Part shown: piece by piece, positions 18,809-25,520 of the stretch
Position numbering within the stretch: the first letter of the stretch is position 1
How the letters are laid out: every line of letters starts with the position of its first letter
IMG/VR virus record: IMGVR_UViG_3300035703_004045
Coordinates: 1-53,978 of that record
Source of the DNA: a virus
Reading direction: 5' to 3' (one strand)
DNA: 53,978 nt
The notes under the pieces: generated by a model
Seen by the model: the letters and a program-made list of their open reading frames with translations, nothing else
Databases searched by the model: none
What the model was told of the DNA's origin: nothing
Translations under genes and position numbers: made by a program

Positions 18809-18858
18809 TGCAACGAGAACGGAGATACGATAGGTGGTCATAAGACGATAGGCTAAAA
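18809..18858 (-). pseudogene. Relic of a second tape-measure gene start and leader
   Basis: On the minus strand, from 18841 down, the codons read MTTYRISVLVA before diverging. The intact tape-measure gene begins MATNRISVLVA. The sequence just upstream of the ATG (AAGAC...GGCTAA on the plus strand) also matches the intact leader at 18063-18077. The two copies are similar but not identical, so the relic seems to come from a related phage rather than from a fresh duplication. Confidence 0.75.
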
Positions 18859-18901
18859 ATCGTTTAAATTCAGACTGCTCAGGTCGCAATAGGAGTTCCA
18901 T

Positions 18902-19150
18902 ATGCAAACGTGGCAAATGCAAACGGCAAAGGCACGGTTTTCTGATGTGATCAGAAGTGCCAAGAACGATGGGCCGCAAGACATCACCCTGCACGGCAAG
19001 TCCGTGGCAGTCGTGCTTTCGCGAGAGCTCTTTGACCGACTCAGTGGCAACACACAATCCTTGCTGCAATTCATGCAGTCTTCACCACTGCATGGTTTAG
19101 ATGACTTGGAATTGGAGCGCGATCCAAGCCAGCGTCTTTACGACGTTTAA
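18902..19150 (+). CDS. Phd/YefM-type antitoxin, apparently orphan
   Basis: This 82-residue protein has the Phd/YefM antitoxin fold signature: an N-terminal QTWQMQTAKARFSDVIRSA, then DITLHGKSVAVVLSRELFDRL. Members normally pair with a PIN/VapC or Doc/YoeB toxin encoded directly downstream. Here the next gene is another antitoxin, so the toxin partner appears to be missing. It has an AGGAG 6 nt before the ATG. It may be a remnant or an anti-addiction protein against a host toxin, which is inference. Confidence 0.8.
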   Translation: MQTWQMQTAKARFSDVIRSAKNDGPQDITLHGKSVAVVLSRELFDRLSGNTQSLLQFMQSSPLHGLDDLELERDPSQRLYDV

Positions 19151-19175
19151 ACACGTATTTGGATTCTGTTGAATA

Positions 19176-19199
19176 AAATGACTACTTAAATGGTCATTT
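19176..19199. promoter_or_regulatory. Inverted-repeat operator candidate upstream of the StbD-like gene
   Basis: AAATGAC and GTCATTT form 7-bp inverted arms around a 10-bp AT-rich spacer, 41 bp upstream of the antitoxin start. TAATAT at about 19206-19211 could be a -10 element. Autorepression by the antitoxin is a plausible role. Confidence 0.4.
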
Positions 19200-19240
19200 A
19201 TTGGTAATATAGTGACGTACCTACAAACTGGAGCACACCC

Positions 19241-19579
19241 ATGGATGCTTTATTGGCAGAAACCTCAATTGGTATTACTGAGCTGAAGAAGAATCCTTCG
19301 GCGGTGATTCGTGATGCTGGCTCTGAAACCATCGTTGTGTTGCATCACAACAAACCCTCTGCTTACCTCGTACCCGCAAGCACCTATGAAGCATTGATGG
19401 ATGTGCTGGATGATTTGCAGTTGATACCTGTGGTGCAGCAGCGTATTGCCGCGTGGCAAGCCGATCCTGACAACGTCATTGACGTCAGCAGGGCCGAGTT
19501 GGAAACCCTGGCTCGTGGTGGCAAAGCCAAGACATCGAAGCCACGCTCATCGGCCAAGGCTGGCTCTGCTGCTGCATGA
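19241..19579 (+). CDS. Phd/YefM (StbD-like) antitoxin
   Basis: This is a 112-residue antitoxin. The N-terminal segment (SIGITELKKNPSAVIRDAG and VLHHNKPSAYLVPASTYEAL) matches the Phd/YefM-StbD fold that binds operator DNA. The C-terminus is a basic, alanine- and serine-rich low-complexity tail (KAKTSKPRSSAKAGSAAA) that is longer than usual. The RelE-like toxin gene starts 3 nt after the stop, so the two form an operon. An inverted repeat upstream may be its operator. Confidence 0.85.
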   Translation: MDALLAETSIGITELKKNPSAVIRDAGSETIVVLHHNKPSAYLVPASTYEALMDVLDDLQLIPVVQQRIAAWQADPDNVIDVSRAELETLARGGKAKTSKPRSSAKAGSAAA

Positions 19580-19582
19580 GTT

Positions 19583-19933
19583 ATGGCCACATCTAGTTAC
19601 CGTTTACAGTTTTTACCCCAGGCCAAGGCGGAGTGGGACAAACTGGATGGCAGCGTCAGATCTCAATTTGCCAAAGTGTTGCTGCGTAGACTCGACGCCC
19701 CTAGAGTTCCCTCTGCGGCACTCACTTCCATGCCAGACTGCTACAAGATTAAACTGCGTACCAGCGGGTTTCGTTTGGTGTACCAAGTGCAGGACGATAA
19801 GCTGGTATTGCTGACGGTCGCTGTCGGTAAACGCGATAAAAGTGCGGTGTACGAGGCCGCTAAACTGCGCTTACCACCAACGCCCAGTGCCACAGATAAA
19901 TCGGTAGCACGCCGATCCAAATCACATAAATAA
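19583..19933 (+). CDS. RelE/StbE-family toxin
   Basis: This is a 116-residue toxin of the RelE superfamily, which cleaves mRNA at the ribosome. It shows LQFLPQAKAEWDKLDGSVRSQFAKVL, then CYKIKLRTSGFRLVYQV and LVLLTVAVGKRDKSAVY, the usual core with the R-L-V-Y strand. A basic tail is added (SVARRSKSHK). It is the second gene of a pair with the antitoxin 3 nt upstream and ends 4 nt before the oppositely oriented tail gene. Confidence 0.87.
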   Translation: MATSSYRLQFLPQAKAEWDKLDGSVRSQFAKVLLRRLDAPRVPSAALTSMPDCYKIKLRTSGFRLVYQVQDDKLVLLTVAVGKRDKSAVYEAAKLRLPPTPSATDKSVARRSKSHK

Positions 19934-19936
19934 GCA

Positions 19937-20581
19937 TCAGCCCAAGACCTTGAGCTCACTCTCAATCTGCGCCGCCAGCCGTGGAACACGCCGCAGCACC
20001 AGCCGCTCAATATCCAGTCGTTTCTTGAGCAACACCCGGGGCACCAGTACCGCAATCGGAATGTCCGCACCGCGTTTGATACGCTGGATACCTTCGGCTT
20101 TGCGGTAGCGGCGCTTAAACCCTGACAAGGTGCGCGCTTGTTCTTTGATGTTCTCGGCCATCAGCACCACGTTACCCTTGGCGTTTTTGATAAAGTAGGC
20201 ATTGCCACTGCGCATCAAATCGGCAATCTGTGCCTTGAAACGCTTGCGACCAACACGGCCATGCAAGGGAATCAGCATCTTCGCTGAAATAGTCCCGCCT
20301 TTTTCGTGCATCCCGACCCAAGGAATCTTTGAGCCCACATACAGCGCGGGCAAACGCGTGCTATCTTTATTCAGCAGCCGCGCATCAAAGCCTTTGAGGA
20401 AAGACTTCTTTACCACTGTGAGTTGGGATGCGACCTGGCTGCGCATTTCCTGCTTGATTGCCTGCGCCTCCTTGTCCATGGCCTTGGCCACAGCCGCCTT
20501 GACCTTGTCCCGAAACTCGCCACCCCAACGGCGCAATTGCGCCTGTGCGCGGGTACTGTCTATACGCAGGGAGATTTTCAT
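19937..20581 (-). CDS. Phage minor tail or tail-completion protein
   Basis: This 214-residue protein lies between the tail chaperone and tape-measure genes. Its basic N-terminal helices (RAQAQLRRWGGEFRDKVKAAVAKAMDKEAQAIKQEM) resemble gpZ or HK97 gp10-like tail-completion proteins, and an IPWVGMHEKGGTISAKMLIPLHG stretch follows. The family assignment is tentative. The divergent toxin-antitoxin island separates it from the tape-measure gene, which is unusual because these genes are normally adjacent. Confidence 0.6.
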   Translation of the reverse strand: MKISLRIDSTRAQAQLRRWGGEFRDKVKAAVAKAMDKEAQAIKQEMRSQVASQLTVVKKSFLKGFDARLLNKDSTRLPALYVGSKIPWVGMHEKGGTISAKMLIPLHGRVGRKRFKAQIADLMRSGNAYFIKNAKGNVVLMAENIKEQARTLSGFKRRYRKAEGIQRIKRGADIPIAVLVPRVLLKKRLDIERLVLRRVPRLAAQIESELKVLG

Positions 20582-20604
20582 GGGAAGGGTAACGATTGCA
20601 GGTA

Positions 20605-20793
20605 TTACAGGTTTTGCAGGCGTTGCAGGGTTTTGTCTAGGTGTGGGGCATCAGCGCGGCTACCGATGGCAATCAGCGATAGCAATTGCGCATCCCGCAG
20701 TGCCTGACAGTGCGCAGCGGCAGCGCTAAAGCCTTGCAGCTGTGCCAGGGTATAGTCCAGAATATCGGGCAGCCGGTGTCCGTGACCGATCAA
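20605..20793 (-). CDS. Tail assembly chaperone, second reading frame (GT-like)
   Basis: This 62-residue ORF starts with TTG and overlaps the stop of the previous gene (TTGA). The text GHGHRLPDILDYTLAQLQGF resembles the T part of siphoviral tail chaperones. The -1 frame stays open upstream of the overlap (EHWFNLVQG precedes it), so it could be made as a -1 frameshift fusion with the DUF6631 protein, as with lambda G/GT. No classical XXXYYYZ heptamer is seen, so coupled reinitiation at the TTG is the alternative. Confidence 0.5.
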   Translation of the reverse strand: MIGHGHRLPDILDYTLAQLQGFSAAAAHCQALRDAQLLSLIAIGSRADAPHLDKTLQRLQNL

Positions 20794-21185
20794 GCCTTGG
20801 ACGAGGTTAAACCAGTGCTCTGGGCGGCCTGCGCTGGTAGACGCTGCATCAGACCGTGCAACTGTGGCAGCACCGTGCGCGTAAAAAAATCAGCATTGAC
20901 CTCCACCACCTTGGCCGCCAGCAGCAAGGCTTCATCGGCGCTTAAGTCTTGCACCCACTCGATCGGTTTTTTACAGGCCACCGCCAATGCACACAGCAAA
21001 TCGTCGCCGCGCTCTGCCAGCAACCCCAGCCAGTCAATCTCTGCGCCACCGAAGTGAGTAAGCAAGGGTTGCAAAGCGCGTAAAAACGTCGGCAGTTGCC
21101 CGACCTTGAGTGGGCTGATTTGTAGCGTTTCTCCGGCAATCTGTAATGCTTGCGGGGTGGCGGTAAGTTGTTCGAGTTCGGTCAT
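20790..21185 (-). CDS. DUF6631-like tail assembly chaperone
   Basis: This 131-residue protein looks like the DUF6631 family, the probable counterpart of lambda gpG. It shows ALQIAGETLQISPLKVGQLP, then IDWLGLLAERGDDLLCALAVA and VVEVNADFF. Chaperones of this type bind the tape measure protein during tail assembly. The start at 21185 (MTELEQ) is preferred. An in-frame ATG at 21308 lies inside the tail-tube gene. The 3' end overlaps a second frame (see the 62-residue ORF). Confidence 0.72.
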   Translation of the reverse strand: MTELEQLTATPQALQIAGETLQISPLKVGQLPTFLRALQPLLTHFGGAEIDWLGLLAERGDDLLCALAVACKKPIEWVQDLSADEALLLAAKVVEVNADFFTRTVLPQLHGLMQRLPAQAAQSTGLTSSKA

Positions 21186-21219
21186 GATGGTTACCTGGTA
21201 TTTGTGTAAAGATTCAATC

Positions 21220-21996
21220 TCAGCCGAGCAATTGGATGCGTCCAAACTGTCCCAGCACGGCGTCCATTGGTTTGCTGGCATCGGCCAACAGTGAGCCTTC
21301 CATTTCAAACTTGTTGTAGTCGTTGGAGATGAAGGAGATTTCTTTCAACGGGTCAAACGCCACCCGGTACAACTCAACCAGCACCTTGGCATTGGCCTGC
21401 GCGGTATTGAGTCCTTCCAGCCGCAAATAGCGTTCCGGCAAGGCTTGGGTAAAGATACCAATCTCGGTGCTGGCACCAAAGGTGTAGCTCGCGCGCAGTG
21501 GCGCGGTGTAGGGAGCCGGTGGGCTGCCACCGTCATGCAGCCGTAGCAACTGCAGCGCTCCAAAGTCTTTGTCGACCGTGTAGTCCAGACCCTCGATCAG
21601 CGTGGCGGGGGTAGCACTGCTGTCTTGCAGCACCAAACTGCCGATTTTAGGATGCGCCAGAAAGTAGCGTTCAGCCAGTGTCGGCATTGATCCGGCCACC
21701 TCTTCGTTGCTGACACTGCCTGGACTGGCCAACACATAGTTCCCGTATAGCGCCAAGGCCAGGTTTTCTTTGGTGAACTCTTCGATGGTCAGGGTGACAC
21801 TGGCAGACTTTTGTTTGACCATGCGATGATCGAGTGTGCGCTGGCCACTTTGACTCTCGTAGTGCTCCAGCACATCGGTTTTGAGCGACAGTTTCAACTC
21901 TGCTACATTGCCGGGTGAGCGCACCTCAATGGGTTTGCCCTCGCTGTCGCGTTTACCCAGATAGACACGGCCTTGGAATGATGCATAGGTACTCAT
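21220..21996 (-). CDS. Major tail tube protein
   Basis: This is a 258-residue protein at the place of the tail tube gene, between the tail terminator and the tail chaperone. It starts MSTYASFQGRVYLGKRDSEG and is rich in beta strands with alternating hydrophobic residues (SASVTLTIEEF, LRASYTFGASTEIGIF). The C-terminal half (LNTAQANAKVLVELYRVAF and FEMEGSLLAD) resembles tube proteins of lambda- and Mu-like phages. It polymerises into the tail shaft. The call rests on position and fold features. Confidence 0.78.
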   Translation of the reverse strand: MSTYASFQGRVYLGKRDSEGKPIEVRSPGNVAELKLSLKTDVLEHYESQSGQRTLDHRMVKQKSASVTLTIEEFTKENLALALYGNYVLASPGSVSNEEVAGSMPTLAERYFLAHPKIGSLVLQDSSATPATLIEGLDYTVDKDFGALQLLRLHDGGSPPAPYTAPLRASYTFGASTEIGIFTQALPERYLRLEGLNTAQANAKVLVELYRVAFDPLKEISFISNDYNKFEMEGSLLADASKPMDAVLGQFGRIQLLG

Positions 21997-22053
21997 GGTT
22001 TGCGATCCTTAAAAATTGGGGTGGAAGGACAGAAAGTAAAAAACGAGATTGAT

Positions 22054-22500
22054 TCAGGCCTGGACGGAGATGTCGGCAATCAGAGTGCGGTAGGTGATCT
22101 GGTAGCGCGCAGAAGCGCTGCAGGCAATCGCATCGGCGTCCTCCACTTCCCACTCGGACTCGACCTCGCGCACCGCGATTGCCAGACCACCCAGATTCGC
22201 ATCACGCATCAAAGCGGCATGTGCGGCGCAGAGCAAAGCATCGGCCACGGTCTCTGGAATGACTGGCGGTACGGCACGCGCCAAGGCCGTGATGCGTACC
22301 GTCAATTCACGGGTGACCCGGTCGTTGGCGCGGTCTGCCAGTGATTCGCTCTCCGGAAATACCACCAGCGCCGGACACTGATCGCGATGGATGGCAACAC
22401 TGGGTGAGCGCCACACCGTAGCTGCCTGACTTCTTGCCACCGGTGTCAGTACCGCGACGAGGGTTTGCAGGATTTGTTCTCGAATGGAGTGCGTCGCCAT
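22054..22500 (-). CDS. Tail terminator protein
   Basis: This 148-residue protein has the size and features of gpU-like tail terminators. It starts MATHSIREQILQTLVAVL, then has a beta-rich core (CPALVVFPES, ELTVRITALARA) and ends WEVEDADAIACSASARYQITYRTL. The start at 22500 is chosen over 22530 because the longer form would overlap the upstream gene. It follows the head-tail connector and precedes the tube gene, as in lambda-like phages. Confidence 0.65.
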   Translation of the reverse strand: MATHSIREQILQTLVAVLTPVARSQAATVWRSPSVAIHRDQCPALVVFPESESLADRANDRVTRELTVRITALARAVPPVIPETVADALLCAAHAALMRDANLGGLAIAVREVESEWEVEDADAIACSASARYQITYRTLIADISVQA

Positions 22501-22505
22501 CGTCG

Positions 22506-22811
22506 TCACACCCGCATCAGTTTGGCGCACATTTCGGACCCGTCGCCCACAGCCATGACTTCACGCACTTGATACGTCACCCCTTCAATCGTCACCACTT
22601 CACGGCTGCTCAGTCCGACAAAGCAGGACTGGGGGTAGCGAATTTCATAGTCGGTACTAACACCCAAGCCAGACAGCACTTCCTTATCGGGAGCCGTGAA
22701 ACCGACCGGATGGGTTTGCGCCGCAGTGCCGTCGTTGGGTTGCCAGACGCAGGCTTTGAGAAACCCGACGTTAGCAGCAGCCAGATAGATTTTGTCAATC
22801 AGTGTCGTCAT
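22506..22811 (-). CDS. Head-tail joining protein
   Basis: This is a 101-residue protein immediately downstream of the major capsid gene, the place of lambda gpFII-type connectors. The sequence is beta-rich (SCFVGLSSREVVTIEGVTYQVREVMAVGDG). No certain family signature is visible, so the role is inferred from gene order. Confidence 0.6.
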   Translation of the reverse strand: MTTLIDKIYLAAANVGFLKACVWQPNDGTAAQTHPVGFTAPDKEVLSGLGVSTDYEIRYPQSCFVGLSSREVVTIEGVTYQVREVMAVGDGSEMCAKLMRV

Positions 22812-22824
22812 GGATTGAATCCGA

Positions 22825-23847
22825 TCACGTCGCGGTCAGTTGCACCAGCAGCGCCGGGCGTTGGCACAGTGGCAGCGGGTTGCTTTGGGTGTGCAAGTCG
22901 GTACCTCGCTCAAACGGGCGCGGTGCCTGCTTGGCGTACAGCGGTTGCCCCAGGGTGTTGACGGTTTCATTGAAGTCAGCCGGGGCAAAGTAGGTGGCAA
23001 AGGTGTCGATGGTGCCCAGCGGAAAGGCGTGGGCCTGCTCTGGTTCAATAAAGCGCTGGGTTTTCCAGCCGCCGGAGCCATTGGGTACACTGGCTTCACC
23101 CACGTACTCCTCGAACGTGATTCCGGCAAACACAAAGCCTGCACGCATGTCTGAGCGCAAGGCCTGACCATCGTTCCAGAGCTTGTAGGCCTCTTTGACA
23201 CTGGCATGGCTCACCAGTTTGCTAAAGAATTCGGGTGATACCAGACAATGCACACTGTTCATGCGCTCACCCTGCAGACTGCTGCTGAGATAACGTTTGA
23301 GCTCCAGGCATTTGTCCAGCACCTCGGTTTTGCTGTTGCCCAGCGCAAAGTGGATGGTTTTAGGCGTGATTTTGAACTCGTCATACAGGTTGTAGAGTTC
23401 GCGCCCGTCGGCATCCAGTATCACGCCTTTTAAGGCACCCATGCGCAGGTATTCCAGGGTGGCGGCGTGTTTGCTGCGCATGGTCTCCAGATGTTCCGCC
23501 AGTACCGAAGCAATCGAGGCAAATTCATTTTCTGAGCCAAAGGCACGCAGCCCCAATACTTCTTCGGGCAGCACCACATCGTCATGCGGAATGTGCGGTA
23601 TCACAAAGCTGCGCAGCGTGCGCTTGCCACGCATGCCGACGGTGCCGGGTGAGCCCACCGGTAAGCTCGGCAGTAAGTTCAGTACACCGGCTTTTTCTTC
23701 GAGCACGATAGTACGGGTGCGCACCGGTTTGGCCGGAAACAGCCCGAGTTGCTCAAGTCGGTCGTAGCGGTTCGGAATCAGATTGATGGCAGCGGTCAGC
23801 GATGCCATCGAGAATGCGGGATTGTGAAACGGGTTGTGTATGGCCAT
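22825..23847 (-). CDS. Major capsid protein (lambda gpE-type)
   Basis: This 340-residue protein has the length and layout of lambda gpE-type capsid proteins. It shows MAIHNPFHNPAFSMASLTAAIN, then KPVRTRTIVLEEKAG, IPHIPHDDVVLPEEVLGLRAFG, YEEYVGEAS-type strands and a C-terminal SNPLPLCQRPALLVQL. It forms the T=7-type shell. The start at 23847 follows AGGAAAA. An in-frame upstream extension to 24072 has no phage-like features and would overlap the decoration gene. It follows the decoration gene and precedes the connector genes. Confidence 0.9.
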   Translation of the reverse strand: MAIHNPFHNPAFSMASLTAAINLIPNRYDRLEQLGLFPAKPVRTRTIVLEEKAGVLNLLPSLPVGSPGTVGMRGKRTLRSFVIPHIPHDDVVLPEEVLGLRAFGSENEFASIASVLAEHLETMRSKHAATLEYLRMGALKGVILDADGRELYNLYDEFKITPKTIHFALGNSKTEVLDKCLELKRYLSSSLQGERMNSVHCLVSPEFFSKLVSHASVKEAYKLWNDGQALRSDMRAGFVFAGITFEEYVGEASVPNGSGGWKTQRFIEPEQAHAFPLGTIDTFATYFAPADFNETVNTLGQPLYAKQAPRPFERGTDLHTQSNPLPLCQRPALLVQLTAT

Positions 23848-23885
23848 GGTGGTTTTCCTGTGCTGTTGTGGTTCAAATAGCGGAC

Positions 23886-24263
23886 TTAAGCGCTGCGGTG
23901 CACCAGAATGCCGCGCGTCTGCAGTTGTTGCTGGGCGGCTTCGCGCTCCGTTTGGGTGATGGTGGCTGGCCAGGTCAGTGCGTGCTGGGCTACTGTGCCG
24001 TGGCGTGCCAGCATCAGGGCATCGTCGCGATCGCTCAAATAGGCATCGCAGTCTTGCAGCAACACGCCACAAGCGACTTCACTGCCATCGGTGGCACTCG
24101 GATCCAGCGCTTTGACCTTGCCGCTGGCACTGACCTGACCCAATACTGTGCCCAGTACCAGGGTTTGGCCGGCCAGCAAAGTGACGCGTTGGCGTGAATA
24201 GAAGCCTTGCTCTTCGAATTTGAGTAAATCGCCAAGATTGAGGGTTTGTTTGATTTCGGGCAT
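23886..24263 (-). CDS. Head decoration protein (gpD-type)
   Basis: This is a 125-residue protein of the gpD decoration family, which caps the capsid threefold sites and stabilises the expanded head. It begins MPEIKQTLNLGDLLKFEEQGFYSRQ and continues with VTLLAGQTLVLGTVLGQVSASGKV and SDGSEVACGVLLQDCDA-like strands, the typical beta-tulip pattern. It lies between protease and capsid genes, the standard place. Confidence 0.88.
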   Translation of the reverse strand: MPEIKQTLNLGDLLKFEEQGFYSRQRVTLLAGQTLVLGTVLGQVSASGKVKALDPSATDGSEVACGVLLQDCDAYLSDRDDALMLARHGTVAQHALTWPATITQTEREAAQQQLQTRGILVHRSA

Positions 24264-24287
24264 GGGGTTTCTCCTGGATGAGTGCCG

Positions 24288-24605
24288 TTATTGCGCACCG
24301 ATGCGGGCTTTGACCGCCGCAATCAGGGGGTTGTCGCTGGCTGATGCATTACTGTGTGCGGATGCGCCGCGCTGCGGGTCAATCCGGCTCACAATTTCTG
24401 CGGACTGCTGCGCTTTGGCAGCCAGTAACTGGCTGCGTACCTGGCTGGGTGTCGCTTGGGTCTCTAAAAAACCAGCAATCAGGTCAGTGCGGTCTGCTAA
24501 CGTGCAGCTTTGTGCGATTTCAATGGCGTCTGATAAGGCAAACGGTGCAGCGGTAGCGCCAGCATCTTGGGCAAGTACCGTAGTCGATGGGTCGGATGGT
24601 GTCAT
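24288..24605 (-). CDS. Nested internal scaffold protein (Nu3-like)
   Basis: An in-frame ATG at 24605 in the protease gene is preceded by AAGGA with 7-nt spacing. It would give a 105-residue protein sharing the protease C-terminus, with an alanine- and serine-rich start and a helical tail ending LIAAVKARIGAQ. Lambda C/Nu3 is arranged in this nested way. The product is inferred from the layout only. Confidence 0.6.
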   Translation of the reverse strand: MTPSDPSTTVLAQDAGATAAPFALSDAIEIAQSCTLADRTDLIAGFLETQATPSQVRSQLLAAKAQQSAEIVSRIDPQRGASAHSNASASDNPLIAAVKARIGAQ

Positions 24606-25520
24606 GGAGATTTCCTTGTTAAGTGGGGTTTCAGGGAGGGTTGGACGGGCAAGTGGTCGCAACAGCGAAGGAACTGCTGGTCTCAACAGGGACTGGATCT
24701 GCTGGATTGCATCTTCCAGCGTGCCCACGTCATCTGCCAGACCAGAAGCAACGGCATCGGTGCCGAAGTACAGGGCAGCTTGGGTGTTTTTGATGGTGTT
24801 CACGCCGACACCCCGGTGTTTAGCCACCGTGGTGGTAAACAATTCGTAAATTCGGTTGACCTCGATTTGCAAAGACTGCTGCGCTGAGTCGCTCATCGGG
24901 GCATGCGGGTTCAGGTCGTTTTTGCGCTCTCCGGCAAAGACGGCGGTGTAGGCGATGCCGTCCTGTTGGTCTTTGACCGACTGGTCAACGTGCATCGCAA
25001 TCACCCCAATGGAGCCGACACCGCCGGTACGAGACACCAGTACCCGGCTGGCAGCACTGGCCAGGGCATAAGCCGCTGAGAACGCCATGTCATTGGCCAC
25101 CGCCCAGATCGGCTTAATGGCACTAGCGGCACGAATCCGGTCGGCCAGATCGAACACGCCCGAGGATTCACCACCGGGCGAGTCAATGTCCAGCACAATC
25201 GCTGCCACATTCGGGTCGGCCAGCGCACGTTCCAGCATATTGGCAATGCCAGCGTAACTGGTCAGTCCAGATTGCGCATCGAGCCCTTGGGTACGCCGCA
25301 CCAGAGTGCCATAAATCGGAATCACGGCAATGCCCGCGTGCGCCACGCTGCTATCGCTTGCAGTCAGGTTACGCTCAGGCGCAGTAAAGTCGCTCGGTGC
25401 CGAGACATCCGCCAGCCCTACGCGTGTGCCCAGCACCGACAGAATCAAATCCAGCTTGGCTCGATGAATCAGCAGCGGCGCACCCAGTACACGCGCCGCC
25501 AGATGGGGTAACAGGTTCAT
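24288..25520 (-). CDS. S49-family capsid maturation protease (gpC-type)
   Basis: This 410-residue protein is a serine protease of the S49/SppA type, the lambda gpC counterpart that cleaves head proteins during assembly. Catalytic residues can be located as Ser148 in NDMAFSAAYALASAA and Lys200 in GERKND. The DIDSPGG motif (111-117) lies upstream. Residues about 285-410 form a tail with an internal in-frame ATG preceded by AAGGA, giving a separate scaffold (see 24288-24605). It overlaps the portal gene by 4 nt (ATGA). Confidence 0.92.
   Translation of the reverse strand: MNLLPHLAARVLGAPLLIHRAKLDLILSVLGTRVGLADVSAPSDFTAPERNLTASDSSVAHAGIAVIPIYGTLVRRTQGLDAQSGLTSYAGIANMLERALADPNVAAIVLDIDSPGGESSGVFDLADRIRAASAIKPIWAVANDMAFSAAYALASAASRVLVSRTGGVGSIGVIAMHVDQSVKDQQDGIAYTAVFAGERKNDLNPHAPMSDSAQQSLQIEVNRIYELFTTTVAKHRGVGVNTIKNTQAALYFGTDAVASGLADDVGTLEDAIQQIQSLLRPAVPSLLRPLARPTLPETPLNKEISMTPSDPSTTVLAQDAGATAAPFALSDAIEIAQSCTLADRTDLIAGFLETQATPSQVRSQLLAAKAQQSAEIVSRIDPQRGASAHSNASASDNPLIAAVKARIGAQ

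Noticed and set aside
23847-24072. N-terminal extension of the major capsid protein.
   Set aside because: The extra residues have no capsid-like pattern and cover the decoration gene. A ribosome-binding site precedes 23847.
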